Shown here: one piece after another, positions 19,501-27,609 of the stretch
Layout: every line of letters begins with the position of its first letter
Numbering within the stretch: position 1 is the stretch's first letter
Source: Psychroserpens sp041224425
GTDB taxonomy: Bacteria; Bacteroidota; Bacteroidia; Flavobacteriales; Flavobacteriaceae
Direction: 5' to 3'
DNA: 64,000 nucleotides
NCBI RefSeq assembly: GCF_041224425.1
Contig: NZ_JBGFGL010000077.1
Coordinates: forward strand, 62,001-126,000
Position numbers and translations under genes: made by a program
The notes under the pieces: generated by a model
Seen by the model: only the letters and a program-made list of their open reading frames with translations
Told to the model about the DNA's origin: nothing
Databases searched by the model: none

Positions 19501-21801
19501 ACCAATTTGTCTGATATAGACCGTATATAGTCCAGCAGTACTTACTGAAAATACATTACTCGATTGGAAATTAACATTGTCTAAACTGTACTCATAACCT
19601 GAAGGCACATTAATAACAGTGATGCTTCCTGGAGTTGTACAAATGATGTCTTCAGAAATGACATCAGGATCTAAAAGGTTTTGGTAGACATTAAAATAAA
19701 ATTGTACAAAGCAACCTCCAGAGAAGTTGATTGTTAAGCGATATTGACCAGCAGTATCGACTGTAAAATTTGGTCCAGTACCAACTTGATTCCAAGTACA
19801 TGAGCTATCCTCATTAGCACAATCTGAATTAGCAACGGGAGGACAACTCGTTTCATCCAATTGTTCCCAGATTATGGATGTAGCACTCGCTATATTGGTT
19901 TCAATAGCTCTTGAATCATCAGCACCACATAAAAAGATATTAGGTAAAAGTTTACCATCGTTAGGACAAGTTACAACTTCATCAGCGTAAGGTATGACAG
20001 GGTTTTCAATATCTCCACCAAACAATTCAACTTCATATACTTGTTCAATTGATTGACATGGCGCAATGGCATTATTGAAAGAGTAGTAGGTGCCTGTACT
20101 GGTAACTGTAATAGATTGACCTGTTCCAATTACGGGACTACCACTTGGACTTGTAGACCAAGTGTATGAATCATAACCATTTGCAGCAGTTAATTCTACG
20201 CTATCGCCACACAATATTATTTCCTGAGTAAATTCACAATCTAAATCTGCTAAAAAATTCGTCGCTTGAGGCGTTAATAAACAGCCTGTATTGCTATTGA
20301 TACTTGGATCATCTGAAATTTGAAAATTCGGATTATAAAATCCGTTATAAGTTGCATAAGCTTGGTTGTTAATAATGTTAGAACAAGCATCTGCCAGTTG
20401 GCCACAATCATCAACCACTTGTACTTCAATACGAATTTCGTAAACGGGATCGTTTTCTTCAACTAGAGAATTATCTATATCGAATACCAACTCACGCGTT
20501 ACAGGGTCATAACTAGCCACTGTCACTCCAGGAGGTAGAACTAAATCTGTAGGATGGTTATAAATAATATTAATTGGAAGAATATCTCTAATTTGGAAGT
20601 TCGTCGCATTGTCATTTCCTGTATTTTGGAAGCCGATAACATAATTCAAAGACGCTCCTAAATCAACTAATTGTCCACCTATATCATTCCCAGCATCATC
20701 CTCAACAATTTTAGTCAATACAATATCTGGCTCTATGATTTCTACTGCAAACGCAAAGAAGTAAGGAAAATATGTGTCACCACTTGTTTCCAAACGAATA
20801 GTTCCTGAAGTAGCATCATTGGCAATAACTGAATTTCCAGGGTTTGGAACTGCTATGACACCAGTATCAAATCCTAAGGTATTAGTACTGTTTGGAACAC
20901 GATTATTTACTGGTAGGGCACTTAATTGTGTTACAGAACTATTAAAAAAGTTTGTCGCTGGTCTATCGGCTGTAGATAAGCTCACACCGTTCAAACGCAA
21001 ACGGTCTCCTAAAATAGGACTGTCACCTTCCAAAGTTGCGAATGCAAAATTTGCTCTAACAGGAGCAGGAGCAGGAATTGTTCTAAATCCACTGACAGGT
21101 ATATCTAAAGTAGGATTTCCTCCTGGAACACTAATAGCGCTAAAACCATCAAAACTGGTAATTGATTTTCCAGGTAAGGTTGGATCTTCATAAACAACAA
21201 AAAGAGACCATCCAGCAGATTGTCCTGTTCCATTATATGGTGAGAAATTGGCTGTTTCTCCAACTCCAGAAGATACATTAGCAACCGTATAGGTTCCTAA
21301 ATCTGTTCCAAGACTGGTAACAATATCGGTAACATCAGCAAAACAAGCGTAAGAAAAACTATCACCACCATCGACTGTGGTTCCATTAGCATTGTATATA
21401 ATTGTCCCTTGAATATCATTGTAATTTCCTACTGGTCCTTTGAATCTTACTTCAGTAATCGGTTCATTCCCAGGATTAACCGCGCCCCAATACAATCCAG
21501 CATAAATAATTTTATAACAGTTCGGATTTGGGATTTCTAAATCAGCACTCGAAGAGCTAAAAGTTGTTGGGTCACCATCAATATCAATGTATTGCATGTC
21601 TACATTATGGTTGTAAACTGAATCATCGTTAAAGGCATTGTTATCTGGACCAAGGATATTATTACCGATCAAAATGATGTCTCCCCTAACATCCTGATCA
21701 TATCTTGGTGTAAATGGCTCGTAGTTTTGGGCGAATGACCCAAAACCAAATAGCATTATAAAGCTAATGGTGACGATTTTTGAAAATGTAGGTCTTTTCA
21801 T
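13585..21801 (-). CDS. Giant SprB-like adhesin with T9SS type B sorting domain
   Basis: This 2738-residue cell-surface protein has a signal peptide (cut near residue 24, GSFAQ) and an N-terminal beta-rich domain (about 25-355). A DUF11-like domain follows (about 358-490; LTKIVEDDAGN, ASLNYVIGFQNTGNDNA), then Ig-like segments. About 22 SprB-type repeats of 80-110 residues come next, each ending in a motif like GTYTVTIxDxxGC. The last ~86 residues (IPNWFTPNGDGVTDTW ... WDGRYNGTELPTGDYWYVV) are a T9SS type B / gliding motility-associated C-terminal domain. SprB itself is the mobile adhesin of gliding flavobacteria. Repeat cysteines suggest extracellular disulfides. The frame is intact throughout. 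It lies between two PorP/SprF genes; 63 bp separate it from the upstream one. Confidence 0.93.
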   Translation of the reverse strand: MKRPTFSKIVTISFIMLFGFGSFAQNYEPFTPRYDQDVRGDIILIGNNILGPDNNAFNDDSVYNHNVDMQYIDIDGDPTTFSSSSADLEIPNPNCYKIIYAGLYWGAVNPGNEPITEVRFKGPVGNYNDIQGTIIYNANGTTVDGGDSFSYACFADVTDIVTSLGTDLGTYTVANVSSGVGETANFSPYNGTGQSAGWSLFVVYEDPTLPGKSITSFDGFSAISVPGGNPTLDIPVSGFRTIPAPAPVRANFAFATLEGDSPILGDRLRLNGVSLSTADRPATNFFNSSVTQLSALPVNNRVPNSTNTLGFDTGVIAVPNPGNSVIANDATSGTIRLETSGDTYFPYFFAFAVEIIEPDIVLTKIVEDDAGNDIGGQLVDLGASLNYVIGFQNTGNDNATNFQIRDILPINIIYNHPTDLVLPPGVTVASYDPVTRELVFDIDNSLVEENDPVYEIRIEVQVVDDCGQLADACSNIINNQAYATYNGFYNPNFQISDDPSINSNTGCLLTPQATNFLADLDCEFTQEIILCGDSVELTAANGYDSYTWSTSPSGSPVIGTGQSITVTSTGTYYSFNNAIAPCQSIEQVYEVELFGGDIENPVIPYADEVVTCPNDGKLLPNIFLCGADDSRAIETNIASATSIIWEQLDETSCPPVANSDCANEDSSCTWNQVGTGPNFTVDTAGQYRLTINFSGGCFVQFYFNVYQNLLDPDVISEDIICTTPGSITVINVPSGYEYSLDNVNFQSSNVFSVSTAGLYTVYIRQIGVATNPCVFTVPDVQIYDRDFSGSTTVIQPLCHGDKGSILLAANDVDPQYSYAIYEGGTLVNSVGPIMENTYNFENLNPGTYTVTIETENGCQYSEDVTIVEPPLLTVTAAITTPLTCNDGVITIYAEGGTPPYFYFINGSSDFQTDPEIVVTAAGTYDILVIDSNNCSASTTISIDTVPAPEFNVTTTDIACADATNSGVISIDVTATNGNTIEYSIDGGTTFSNSSVFTGLTEGNYDVVLQYTVGNSICTTDPQTVTITANTAISGTAELSADYTCSSNATITVTGVTGGDAPYEYSIDGVNFQTGNSFSGLTAGTYTITIRDANSCTSITNDITIEPLNPPTDLEFSNSPVTCPSNTADVTITSTTGGTGTLEYQIIAPTSYVTPYQTSNVFTGLEPGTYTFQVRDENDCVYSESYTIDPIPFPTINVVLTQGLNCTVSPDAIITGNITGTAPFTYAVSINGNPYTSLGSTGTTYTYNAASDGTYQFQITDANGCVAESSVIQVNPLSLPELSLVAQSADILCHGDSNGAIDITIDTSVGTPPFSINVYNNSTGTDFGTQTSGLPTGDYTITLTDANSCTDTETITISEPDAIVVDYTTIDITCSAGGVSQGSVIINSVSGGTAPYNYFVTGTNGYSNSELNTTGSTSISFDVVDFGLYQINVVDANGCSVLEQDVLVASPPTDLDISVTATVDCLSGGEAVVSVGSTLSSSGPFFFSIYQGPISVYPNPPGSWIPEDAPGSESATFTGLIPGVTYTFIVYDASTNCSYYEPATTPIPTNSTLTASALSSNNITCTGSADGNVSFDINSVYGSSVDVTYEIFDSLTLNSTGISGTGTVPAGGTLSVTNLGPLPFGNYFVSISETSGPNSGCGVITATFNITESAFPLDLTVSVDQNANCNANSGVISAIGQNGTAPYLYQLTTTPTAPLATDAGWVSNSTFNLDAGSYYIHVLDAYGCIVSSSEVILPGDPTPVISATVVDLCTVSEGQFEINVSLDSPGIAPYSYSIDGGAFQTQTAPFTIANLFSGTHTVEIQDANGCGNLVSLDIPAPIGISANVTSFPSCSNDDGEITVEGTNGSGSYSYSISPNPASINLAGNIYSGVPSGLYTITILDTVTSCSEEVTIAVPEATPLSFTATSTAVTCFGDNSGTIELNISGYTGNYTYEIFDASNTSVMGPVNANTSTNPLLVSGISAGTYTVEIIETESPFCSETATIVVSSPSESLALTASETSNVTCDNSQGTITAIASGGWGTYEYELTGDANVAYSSNNVFSNLSAGNYTVNVRDAEGCIATVAIELIAPTPIDATFTPSTTMLSCFGDQDASITITNVTGGQGADYIYTLNTIAPNSSTSGPQTANVFSNLGPGTYSVTIEDSLGCSLTSVDIVINEQTPVDANLVLETTQSCTTESTLTLSASGGIGPYTYSTDANFATVIGTFTNAITFSVPDGTYQYYVRDTNGCVANVSNEITIDPLPELTINLQSENPTINCSGDNTGSIVATAQGGLGNYVYTLEDTLGNAINATQNTPGLFTELVAGTYVVVVESGDCNVASAPISITEPLAPLEVDFTVNNITCSGNDDGMLIINATGGTGVIQYAISPQLNQFFNTNVFENLSAGTYDVIVQDELGCYVTFNFTIEDPEPVILSIVPNSLFEETCAGEANGEFSIDISGGTRPYSVSLDDYNGPYDTGAINQTIFDFTGLNGGDHIVYVRDAEGCESEWNITFPEPITIDPLVDVIMACENNSFTNIVTVTVDDSVTDLSQLDYSLNGGPFQMDNVFTDIPAGTGHYIDVRHTNGCIVTTELFDIGDYQPLSLVLVEGETAGEIIANVTGGVGPYEFTLNGDSRGENNTYIVTEEGNYTVVVVDSLGCEARATININILGPCIPNWFTPNGDGVTDTWAPGCVEDFPNLTFDIFDRYGRKVATLTVGEYWDGRYNGTELPTGDYWYVVNPNSPLLKRQYVGHFTLYR

Positions 21802-21864
21802 GATACTTACTTTTTAAATTTCATTTTTAGAGGGCATAAAAATGAAGTTAGCCTAGTTATACTT

Positions 21865-24069
21865 TTAATTCTCTATTTTGACGAGGGATACTTTTTCGTT
21901 ATATGATTTATTTCTATTGTTAAGGGCTTCGTTTGCCATATCTATACTCTCATACTTTTTGCTATAGATATAATACTTACTGGTATTGACATCGTAGAAG
22001 AAGTTCACATTAGATTCTCCAGTTGATACAACCTTTCTTACAAATTCGTTTCGTTTTTCAATATCTGTATGAACAGCCATAATGACGTAGTAACCATTGT
22101 CAACATGATTGACATTTTTCAATATTTGAATGTTGTCACTGCGTTCCTCACCAAAATCAAAATCGGATGGACTAAGCAATGAGTTGGTAACTGTGGTTGT
22201 TTCCTTAATGTTCTTTAATGCTGCGCGATCTAAAGAATAACGCTCTTCTTCATTATCAAATGCAGCACGCTTGATTCGACGTCTTCTTTCATACTCAGTA
22301 GCCACTTTAATATCCTCTAATCGAATTTCCAGATTGCTTCGAGCCTCAATAGCTTGTTTTTGCTCAGATTCCAATTGCTTAATGGTTTTTCTATAGAACA
22401 AGAAGACTTCATCATTGTATAAAGTATCGGTTTCGTATTTATCGTCATACAGTTCTTTCAGCTCTTTTATTTTTGAACTTCTATTACTGATTATATTGTC
22501 TAAATTAGATTTGATACGATTCAATCGGTTGTTTTCTTCCGTGATGCTCTTGAATGGACGAGGTTGAACAGCAATGCCTTGTTCACTTAAATCATTTTCT
22601 TCTTTTAAAGCTTTCAAATCCTCATTCTTAACTTCAACCATATCATCAAACTGTTGTAACAACTCTCTTTGTTGAGTTTTGGTATCTTCAGTTTCTTTGG
22701 CTAATTCATACATAGCCTTCGTGATGTCATCTTGAGGATTGGCAATGATGTCACTTTCTAAATCTGTAGCTTTTTCAGCTACTTCCTTAGCTTTTTGCTC
22801 AGCCAATAATCTTGCTTGTTCTTCAGCCTCCTCTTTGGCTTTTTGCTCTGCCAATAGTCTCGCTTGTTCAGCGGCTTCCTCTTTAGCTTTTTGTTCAGCC
22901 AACAGTCTTGCTTGCTCTGCAGCTTCCTCTTTAGCTTTTTGTTCAGCCAACAGTCTTGCTTGTTCTGCAGCTTCCTCTTTGGCTTTTTGCTCACCTAATA
23001 ATCTCGCTTGTTCTGCAGCTTCCTCTTTGGCTTTTTGCTCAGCAAGCTTACGTTTAGCATCAGTCTCTTTTCTAGATTTAGAAGCGTTACTAATAATTGG
23101 TTTTCTTTTGTTACCAGATATCAATCCGACAACTTCATCCTCGCTACTGTAATCGTAGTATTTGTTGCTTTTGAATCGGTAAGCCAATGTGATATCGTGT
23201 GAAGGACCAAACTCGGTTAAGTCACCAATAGCTTTTTCAAAATTGTATTCAATTGCGATTTGTGGTGTGATATTGATTCCAGCACCACCAGAAATTCCGA
23301 AGACTGAATTATAACCTACTTGAGCCCAGAATCCTTTTGGAACCGTTAGCATTGCTAAAGCTGAAATAACTGTTTCATCAGTTTTAAATTCTGAACGTAT
23401 TAATCCAGAGAATTTGGTTTCATCAAAAAATCCCCTCGTAGACATATAGCCAGTATACATTAAGTGTGCTTGAATACCTTGTTCTGGGTTGTCTTGAAGC
23501 ATTTCAGAAGTATTGAAATTGTAAGCAGCAAGATTATTTATAGCGACTCCAAAGTCAATGAATGCAGTTCCGTAGTTAATTCCCGGACTTATAGTTAATA
23601 AGAAGTTTTCAGGAACATTGGCTAAAGCAGGATCGTCTACATTGCTTACAACATTTCCGGTATTTAAGCCACTTTTATAAGCACCAATATTCATCCCGAA
23701 AGTTAGGTTACTATCTCTGTTCATTCGCAGGTTGTAGGCGAAGTTGGTAACACCTCCAAAAGTGGTCAACACACCATAATTTTGTTGGAACACACTAAGT
23801 CCAGCACCAATATTTTCAGCAAATCGACCAGTATATCCAGCCATATAGGTAAGAGGAGCATCTTCAAATTGTGACCATTCTCTTTTATTGTATAAACTAA
23901 TGTATTTAGTTTGTTCTCTTACAAAACTAAATGTAGGTTGCATAGCAAACCTGTTGAAGGTTAGCGAGTTTCTAACAGGTAAGGTAAGCGCAACCACTCC
24001 GTCATCTTCTTGAGCTTGGAGAAGTTGTAAGGAACACATCAATATGATTAAAGCATATATTGGTTTCAT
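21865..24069 (-). CDS. PorP/SprF protein fused to coiled-coil repeats and a SPOR-like end
   Basis: The 734-residue protein begins with a signal peptide (cut near residue 19, LLQAQ) and a PorP/SprF barrel (about 20-305) with RNSLTFNRFAMQPTF and AYTGR/YMAGYTG-type motifs. Residues about 341-427 are five and a half copies of a 16-residue unit built on EQKAKEEAAEQARLLA. A long charged coiled coil follows (about 428-640), and residues 645-734 resemble a SPOR domain (GYYVIMAVHTDIEKRNEFVR, then YYIYSKKYESIDMANEAL). SPOR domains bind glycan strands of peptidoglycan, so the tail is inferred to be periplasmic and to tether or sense the wall. It starts 1 bp after the 486-aa type B cargo gene, so the two are coupled. 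Confidence 0.88.
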   Translation of the reverse strand: MKPIYALIILMCSLQLLQAQEDDGVVALTLPVRNSLTFNRFAMQPTFSFVREQTKYISLYNKREWSQFEDAPLTYMAGYTGRFAENIGAGLSVFQQNYGVLTTFGGVTNFAYNLRMNRDSNLTFGMNIGAYKSGLNTGNVVSNVDDPALANVPENFLLTISPGINYGTAFIDFGVAINNLAAYNFNTSEMLQDNPEQGIQAHLMYTGYMSTRGFFDETKFSGLIRSEFKTDETVISALAMLTVPKGFWAQVGYNSVFGISGGAGINITPQIAIEYNFEKAIGDLTEFGPSHDITLAYRFKSNKYYDYSSEDEVVGLISGNKRKPIISNASKSRKETDAKRKLAEQKAKEEAAEQARLLGEQKAKEEAAEQARLLAEQKAKEEAAEQARLLAEQKAKEEAAEQARLLAEQKAKEEAEEQARLLAEQKAKEVAEKATDLESDIIANPQDDITKAMYELAKETEDTKTQQRELLQQFDDMVEVKNEDLKALKEENDLSEQGIAVQPRPFKSITEENNRLNRIKSNLDNIISNRSSKIKELKELYDDKYETDTLYNDEVFLFYRKTIKQLESEQKQAIEARSNLEIRLEDIKVATEYERRRRIKRAAFDNEEERYSLDRAALKNIKETTTVTNSLLSPSDFDFGEERSDNIQILKNVNHVDNGYYVIMAVHTDIEKRNEFVRKVVSTGESNVNFFYDVNTSKYYIYSKKYESIDMANEALNNRNKSYNEKVSLVKIEN
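22790..23049 (-). repeat. Tandem 48-bp repeats inside the PorP/SprF-fusion gene
   Basis: About five and a half in-frame 48-bp units encode the 16-residue coiled-coil repeat. The central units are nearly identical at DNA level, differing at a few synonymous positions, while the outer units are more diverged. Copy number could vary between strains. Confidence 0.9.
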
Positions 24070-24070
24070 C

Positions 24071-25531
24071 TTATCTTATGACTGTTATCGATCCTTTTTT
24101 GGTTTCATTACCTGATTTAATCACATAATAAAACACTTGGTTTATGCTTGTTAAGCCCAAATCATTTTCAGGCCAGTTATTCAAATAATTATCGGTTTGA
24201 AGTACAATTTTTCCACGATTGGTCATGATAGTGACTTCAGTATTTGTACCACTTACATATTTTGTTGGAATGATCCATGTATCATTGAAACCATCACCAT
24301 TAGGACTCACGATATTTGGAATATTGTCAACTTCAGGAAATGGATCAAGTGCTTCTTCAATTTCAAAAGTAAATTCTCGAGACACCACACAACCCGTATT
24401 TTCTGTTACAATCACTTTGTAGCTTCCAAACTGAGAAGTTTCGTAGGTTTCAGTTATGGCTCCAGATATTAAGTTGTTGTTTAGATACCACTCATAGCTC
24501 GGATTTGTAGCCGTTGAAGACACATTAATTGTAAGTGTTTCTTCTTCAGAAATAGTGTTGTATTCATCCACATCGATTGATGCATCAAAAAGTTCGCTAA
24601 CCAATTCGATGGCACCATAAGCAAAACAACTTCCTAAATCCACTTGAACGGCATAAGTTCCAGATTCTTCTGTATCATACATTTGCTCGGTTGCATTTGG
24701 AATAGCGGTTCCATCTTTAAACCATTGGTAGCTACTTCCAGAAATAGTACTCAAAGTTGTAAGTCCGTCACCAGGACAAAACGGATTTCCCAAACTAGAG
24801 GAAATCCCAGCATCAGCTTCACCAGAAGCCACTTCACTGATTGTTACGCGATTGGAAAAGGAATCAGAAGTACAAGTTCCATAATTGGTTTCGGCAAAAT
24901 AGGTTCCAGGTTCACTCACAGAAAGTGTTTCACCTTCAGCAACAAAAACAGAGGTTGTTGGTCCTGTTTCCTTAAACCAGTTAAACGTTAATGATGGATA
25001 ATTCAAAGGGGAATCATTGTTTCCTGATCCTGGATTGTCAATCGTTAACACATAACTACCACCAGAACAAAAAGCACCTGTAGATACTAAATTATTAATG
25101 GAAAACGGTTCATCTTGAATTTTGTAATATGCCGCAAATGGAGTAGAACCAGTACTTGTAGCAACTGGAGCGCTACTCTTTATACGAATTCTGTAATTTT
25201 CACCAGCTGTTGTTTCTGGGAAAGAGAAACTCAATGTAGCTGGTGATGTGGTCACACTTCCGGCCGCAGAGGTGAATATTGCTGTAGCATTAGAGAAGTC
25301 GCCATCAGCATCAGAAAGCTCAACAGTAAACTGATTTGACGCTTGAAGACCACTTTCAGGAGAAAACACAAAGGTCAGGTTATACGTGTTAAACGATTCG
25401 CTGGCACACGCCTGACTAAATCCTAAATTTGGTGTTCCAATAACGATCTGTGCGTTTCCTTGCTTAGGGATTGTAAGCATGAAAACGCATATCAGAGTTA
25501 GTAGGTTATATACGGTTTTAATTTGGGGCAT
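24071..25531 (-). CDS. T9SS type B cargo with Ig-like domains
   Basis: The 486-residue secreted protein has an N-terminal signal peptide (cut near residue 28, GNAQ) and three to four Ig/PKD-like beta domains. Motifs such as YQWFKDGTAIPNATEQMYDTEESGTY and YEWYLNNNLISG mark the typical 'gap in the sequence, what does it mean' Ig-like modules of Bacteroidota cargo. The last ~75 residues (NIVSPNGDGFNDTW ... NQVFYYVIKSG) form a type B / gliding motility-associated sorting domain, which directs export by T9SS with a PorP/SprF partner. That partner is the next gene, 1 bp away. A 435-aa beta-helix gene lies 47 bp upstream. Ligand unknown. Confidence 0.88.
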   Translation of the reverse strand: MPQIKTVYNLLTLICVFMLTIPKQGNAQIVIGTPNLGFSQACASESFNTYNLTFVFSPESGLQASNQFTVELSDADGDFSNATAIFTSAAGSVTTSPATLSFSFPETTAGENYRIRIKSSAPVATSTGSTPFAAYYKIQDEPFSINNLVSTGAFCSGGSYVLTIDNPGSGNNDSPLNYPSLTFNWFKETGPTTSVFVAEGETLSVSEPGTYFAETNYGTCTSDSFSNRVTISEVASGEADAGISSSLGNPFCPGDGLTTLSTISGSSYQWFKDGTAIPNATEQMYDTEESGTYAVQVDLGSCFAYGAIELVSELFDASIDVDEYNTISEEETLTINVSSTATNPSYEWYLNNNLISGAITETYETSQFGSYKVIVTENTGCVVSREFTFEIEEALDPFPEVDNIPNIVSPNGDGFNDTWIIPTKYVSGTNTEVTIMTNRGKIVLQTDNYLNNWPENDLGLTSINQVFYYVIKSGNETKKGSITVIR

Positions 25532-25578
25532 TTGTTAGGGCTGTAGTTGTGTTCTATACGCTTTGTTTTTTTAGGTGA

Positions 25579-26886
25579 TTAATCTTCAATAATATCGCTA
25601 GAGGCAATGATTCTGTTGATTCGTAATCTGAAATCAGGACGTTTACGATTTTTAACATCGATAAAAGTTTCAGAATCTGGACCTTTGGAATACACATTAT
25701 TGAAGGCTCTGTTACCATACCAATTTTCTAAATCATCATTATTGGTAAATCCATCTCTAAAGATGTTTCCATTACAATTATTGAAATAGGTTCTGGTAAA
25801 TTGTATTTTATTCATGCTATCAGCATTAATTTTAATCTTTTTGTCTAAGACAACAGCAGGATTAAAACCTGATATCACACTCTTATCGCTAATAAACGAC
25901 ACATCTTCACCAATGAAAATAGCTTCATTGACCAAGCCAACACTGATATCGTAATCTAAATCATCGCTTAAATTGATAAGTGTTAGGTTTTCAGCAACAA
26001 CTAAAGTTTGTTCCTTGGCAGCATCAACTTCATCTTTTTTGTGATAGGATACTACGCTCATTGCTCTTGGAACACTAGGTCCGGAAACGTAAGGTGATCT
26101 TACCGCCAAAGAGTTTGTGATTTTACACTGCGTTCCGTAGTTGAACTCATAATCATGTCCATTAGATTTGTAAGAAACCAATTTGTCTAAAAACAAGTTT
26201 CCACCGAGGATGTCAAACGATTTTCCTTCACAATAGCTAACCATAACGTTTTCAACAATGGTTTGCTGACCAACACCAGCTAAAGTCAATCCGCTGAAAT
26301 AATCGTAACCTTTAGTTCTTTTTCCTGCATACTCTATGCGAACATATCTCAAGATACCTGAGTTGTCATCCGCATTATCACCACCATAAGTAATGTATTG
26401 GGCATTTTTAGGAAGCAATCCGTTGTTTAAAGTGCTTTCTTTTGAGATGGTATTCATTGGAGCGTTTCCAAGAACGAAAACACCTCCCCAGTCACCAGGT
26501 TTTTTTACACTTCGATTAGAAGTAAACACGATGGGATCGGTTTTGGTACCATCAGCAACAAGCTTTGAACCACCAGAAACGATTAAAGATCCTTTTGATT
26601 CAAAATCACCCATGATGATTGTTCCTGGCTCTATGGTTAGAGTCGTGCTATCGGTAACGTAAACATCACCTAAAAGCAAATAGATATCGCTTTTATAGAG
26701 TTTGGTGTCTTTTGATATTTTACCGCTTAGGATTTGTGTAGGCTTATTGTAGTCTACTTTGTTCGGACTAAATTCTGTCCAAGGATTAAGCCAATTGTCA
26801 TAGCCAATAATCCCTTTTTCTTGCTGGGCAGACATACTGCCACAGAACGCAATTAAAGAAAGTAAAATTAAGGTAAAGTTTTTCAT
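25579..26886 (-). CDS. Exported right-handed beta-helix-like protein
   Basis: This 435-residue protein has a signal peptide (cut near residue 20, SMSAQ). Short strand-turn repeats from about residue 45 to 300 suggest a right-handed parallel beta-helix: DIYLLLGDVYVTDSTTLTIEPGTII, GSLIVSGGSKLVADGTKTDPIVFTS, ILRYVRIEYAG, LTLAGVGQQTIVENVMVSYC. Bacteroidota homologues of this layout are surface or periplasmic proteins of unknown role. There is no recognisable T9SS sorting domain at the end (INRIIASSDIIED), which is odd for a gene heading a T9SS cargo cluster. It is first in line with the type B cargo and SprF-like genes (47-bp gap), so a role on the surface with them is inferred. Confidence 0.75.
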   Translation of the reverse strand: MKNFTLILLSLIAFCGSMSAQQEKGIIGYDNWLNPWTEFSPNKVDYNKPTQILSGKISKDTKLYKSDIYLLLGDVYVTDSTTLTIEPGTIIMGDFESKGSLIVSGGSKLVADGTKTDPIVFTSNRSVKKPGDWGGVFVLGNAPMNTISKESTLNNGLLPKNAQYITYGGDNADDNSGILRYVRIEYAGKRTKGYDYFSGLTLAGVGQQTIVENVMVSYCEGKSFDILGGNLFLDKLVSYKSNGHDYEFNYGTQCKITNSLAVRSPYVSGPSVPRAMSVVSYHKKDEVDAAKEQTLVVAENLTLINLSDDLDYDISVGLVNEAIFIGEDVSFISDKSVISGFNPAVVLDKKIKINADSMNKIQFTRTYFNNCNGNIFRDGFTNNDDLENWYGNRAFNNVYSKGPDSETFIDVKNRKRPDFRLRINRIIASSDIIED

Positions 26887-27101
26887 AAGAGGTTAAATTT
26901 ATAAGTTGAGATTAGTGGGCATTTATATTTATACTCAAACTTATAAAGATTACACCCTAAATGCAAAAAATATCGATAAAGTGTAATATATTTTAAGAAA
27001 AAAAGTATTTTTCCTACAAAACGAATTAAAAAACTTACATAAATTAGATAGGTTTAGTTAAATTACCTAGTATCAATGCATTGAATAAGAAGTTATAATG
27101 C
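26887..27101. other. AT-rich promoter region upstream of the surface-protein cluster
   Basis: No gene is visible. It contains a 7-bp inverted repeat ATTACAC (26949-26955) / GTGTAAT (26981-26987), 63-101 bp upstream of the beta-helix gene start, which could be an operator. Most of the rest is A/T runs. Confidence 0.35.
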
Positions 27102-27134
27102 AAAAAAAACCTCGAATATTTCGAGGTTTTTTTA
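27102..27134 (-). terminator. Rho-independent terminator, symmetric
   Basis: Perfect stem CCTCGAA / TTCGAGG flanked by A and T runs with a 3-nt loop, 17 bp beyond the stop of the minus-strand gene ending at 27151. The A/T symmetry would allow function in both directions. Confidence 0.9.
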
Positions 27135-27150
27135 GTTGTGAAAATGGATA

Positions 27151-27609
27151 TCAATCCGTTTTGAAATCATTATACGTATGTAGCGATTTTAAAGTTTCTT
27201 CGTAAAACAAAATTGCGGCAATCAGATCACGTGTATCAGAGTATGGTAAGATCGATTTTTGAAAGGCAATGGTACTATCAAAATAGCCTTCTGAGGCTTC
27301 AATATTATTTTCCAATGCTTTTTTGTTTTCCTTGGTTTCCGGAATCCCTAAATCTTCCATGGTGATTCCAGGTTTTGTTGCAAAAGCAATATTAGGGAGA
27401 ATATTGACAATTACTTTGATGCGTTCAGTATATAAATCCAATAAGTCACCTTTAGTCATCTGATCTAACTCTTCAAAACTATGGTATTTGGAAATATTAA
27501 CCTTTCCACTAATTATGTTCATTGAGGTATTTTTCTTTCCTTTTTGTGCAAAAGCAGTTCCTACCATAAGGAAAAAAACAGCGATTAATACAGTAGATTT
27601 TGTTCTCAT
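27151..27609 (-). CDS. Small exported protein of unknown function
   Basis: The protein has 152 residues from ATG 27609, chosen because a signal peptide starts there (RTKSTVLIAVFFLMVGTAFAQ); an upstream extension of 20 codons lacks signal features. The mature part is soluble and helical, with KYHSFEELDQMTKGDLLDLY and SDTRDLIAAILFYEETLKSLHTY. No domain is recognised. It is expressed apart from the surface cluster, from which it is separated by a strong terminator. Confidence 0.7.
   Translation of the reverse strand: MRTKSTVLIAVFFLMVGTAFAQKGKKNTSMNIISGKVNISKYHSFEELDQMTKGDLLDLYTERIKVIVNILPNIAFATKPGITMEDLGIPETKENKKALENNIEASEGYFDSTIAFQKSILPYSDTRDLIAAILFYEETLKSLHTYNDFKTD

Noticed and set aside
20774..21193. 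139-residue plus-strand frame inside the giant adhesin gene
   Set aside because: Antisense shadow with no start signal or domain; the minus-strand adhesin frame is intact and recognisable.
22790..23049. Tandem repeats considered as a CRISPR array
   Set aside because: Units are contiguous, without spacers, and in frame with a coding region; no cas genes occur.
22739..23152. 137-residue Ser/Ala/Cys-rich plus-strand frame
   Set aside because: It is the antisense reading of the 48-bp repeats in the PorP/SprF-fusion gene; its periodicity comes from that gene.
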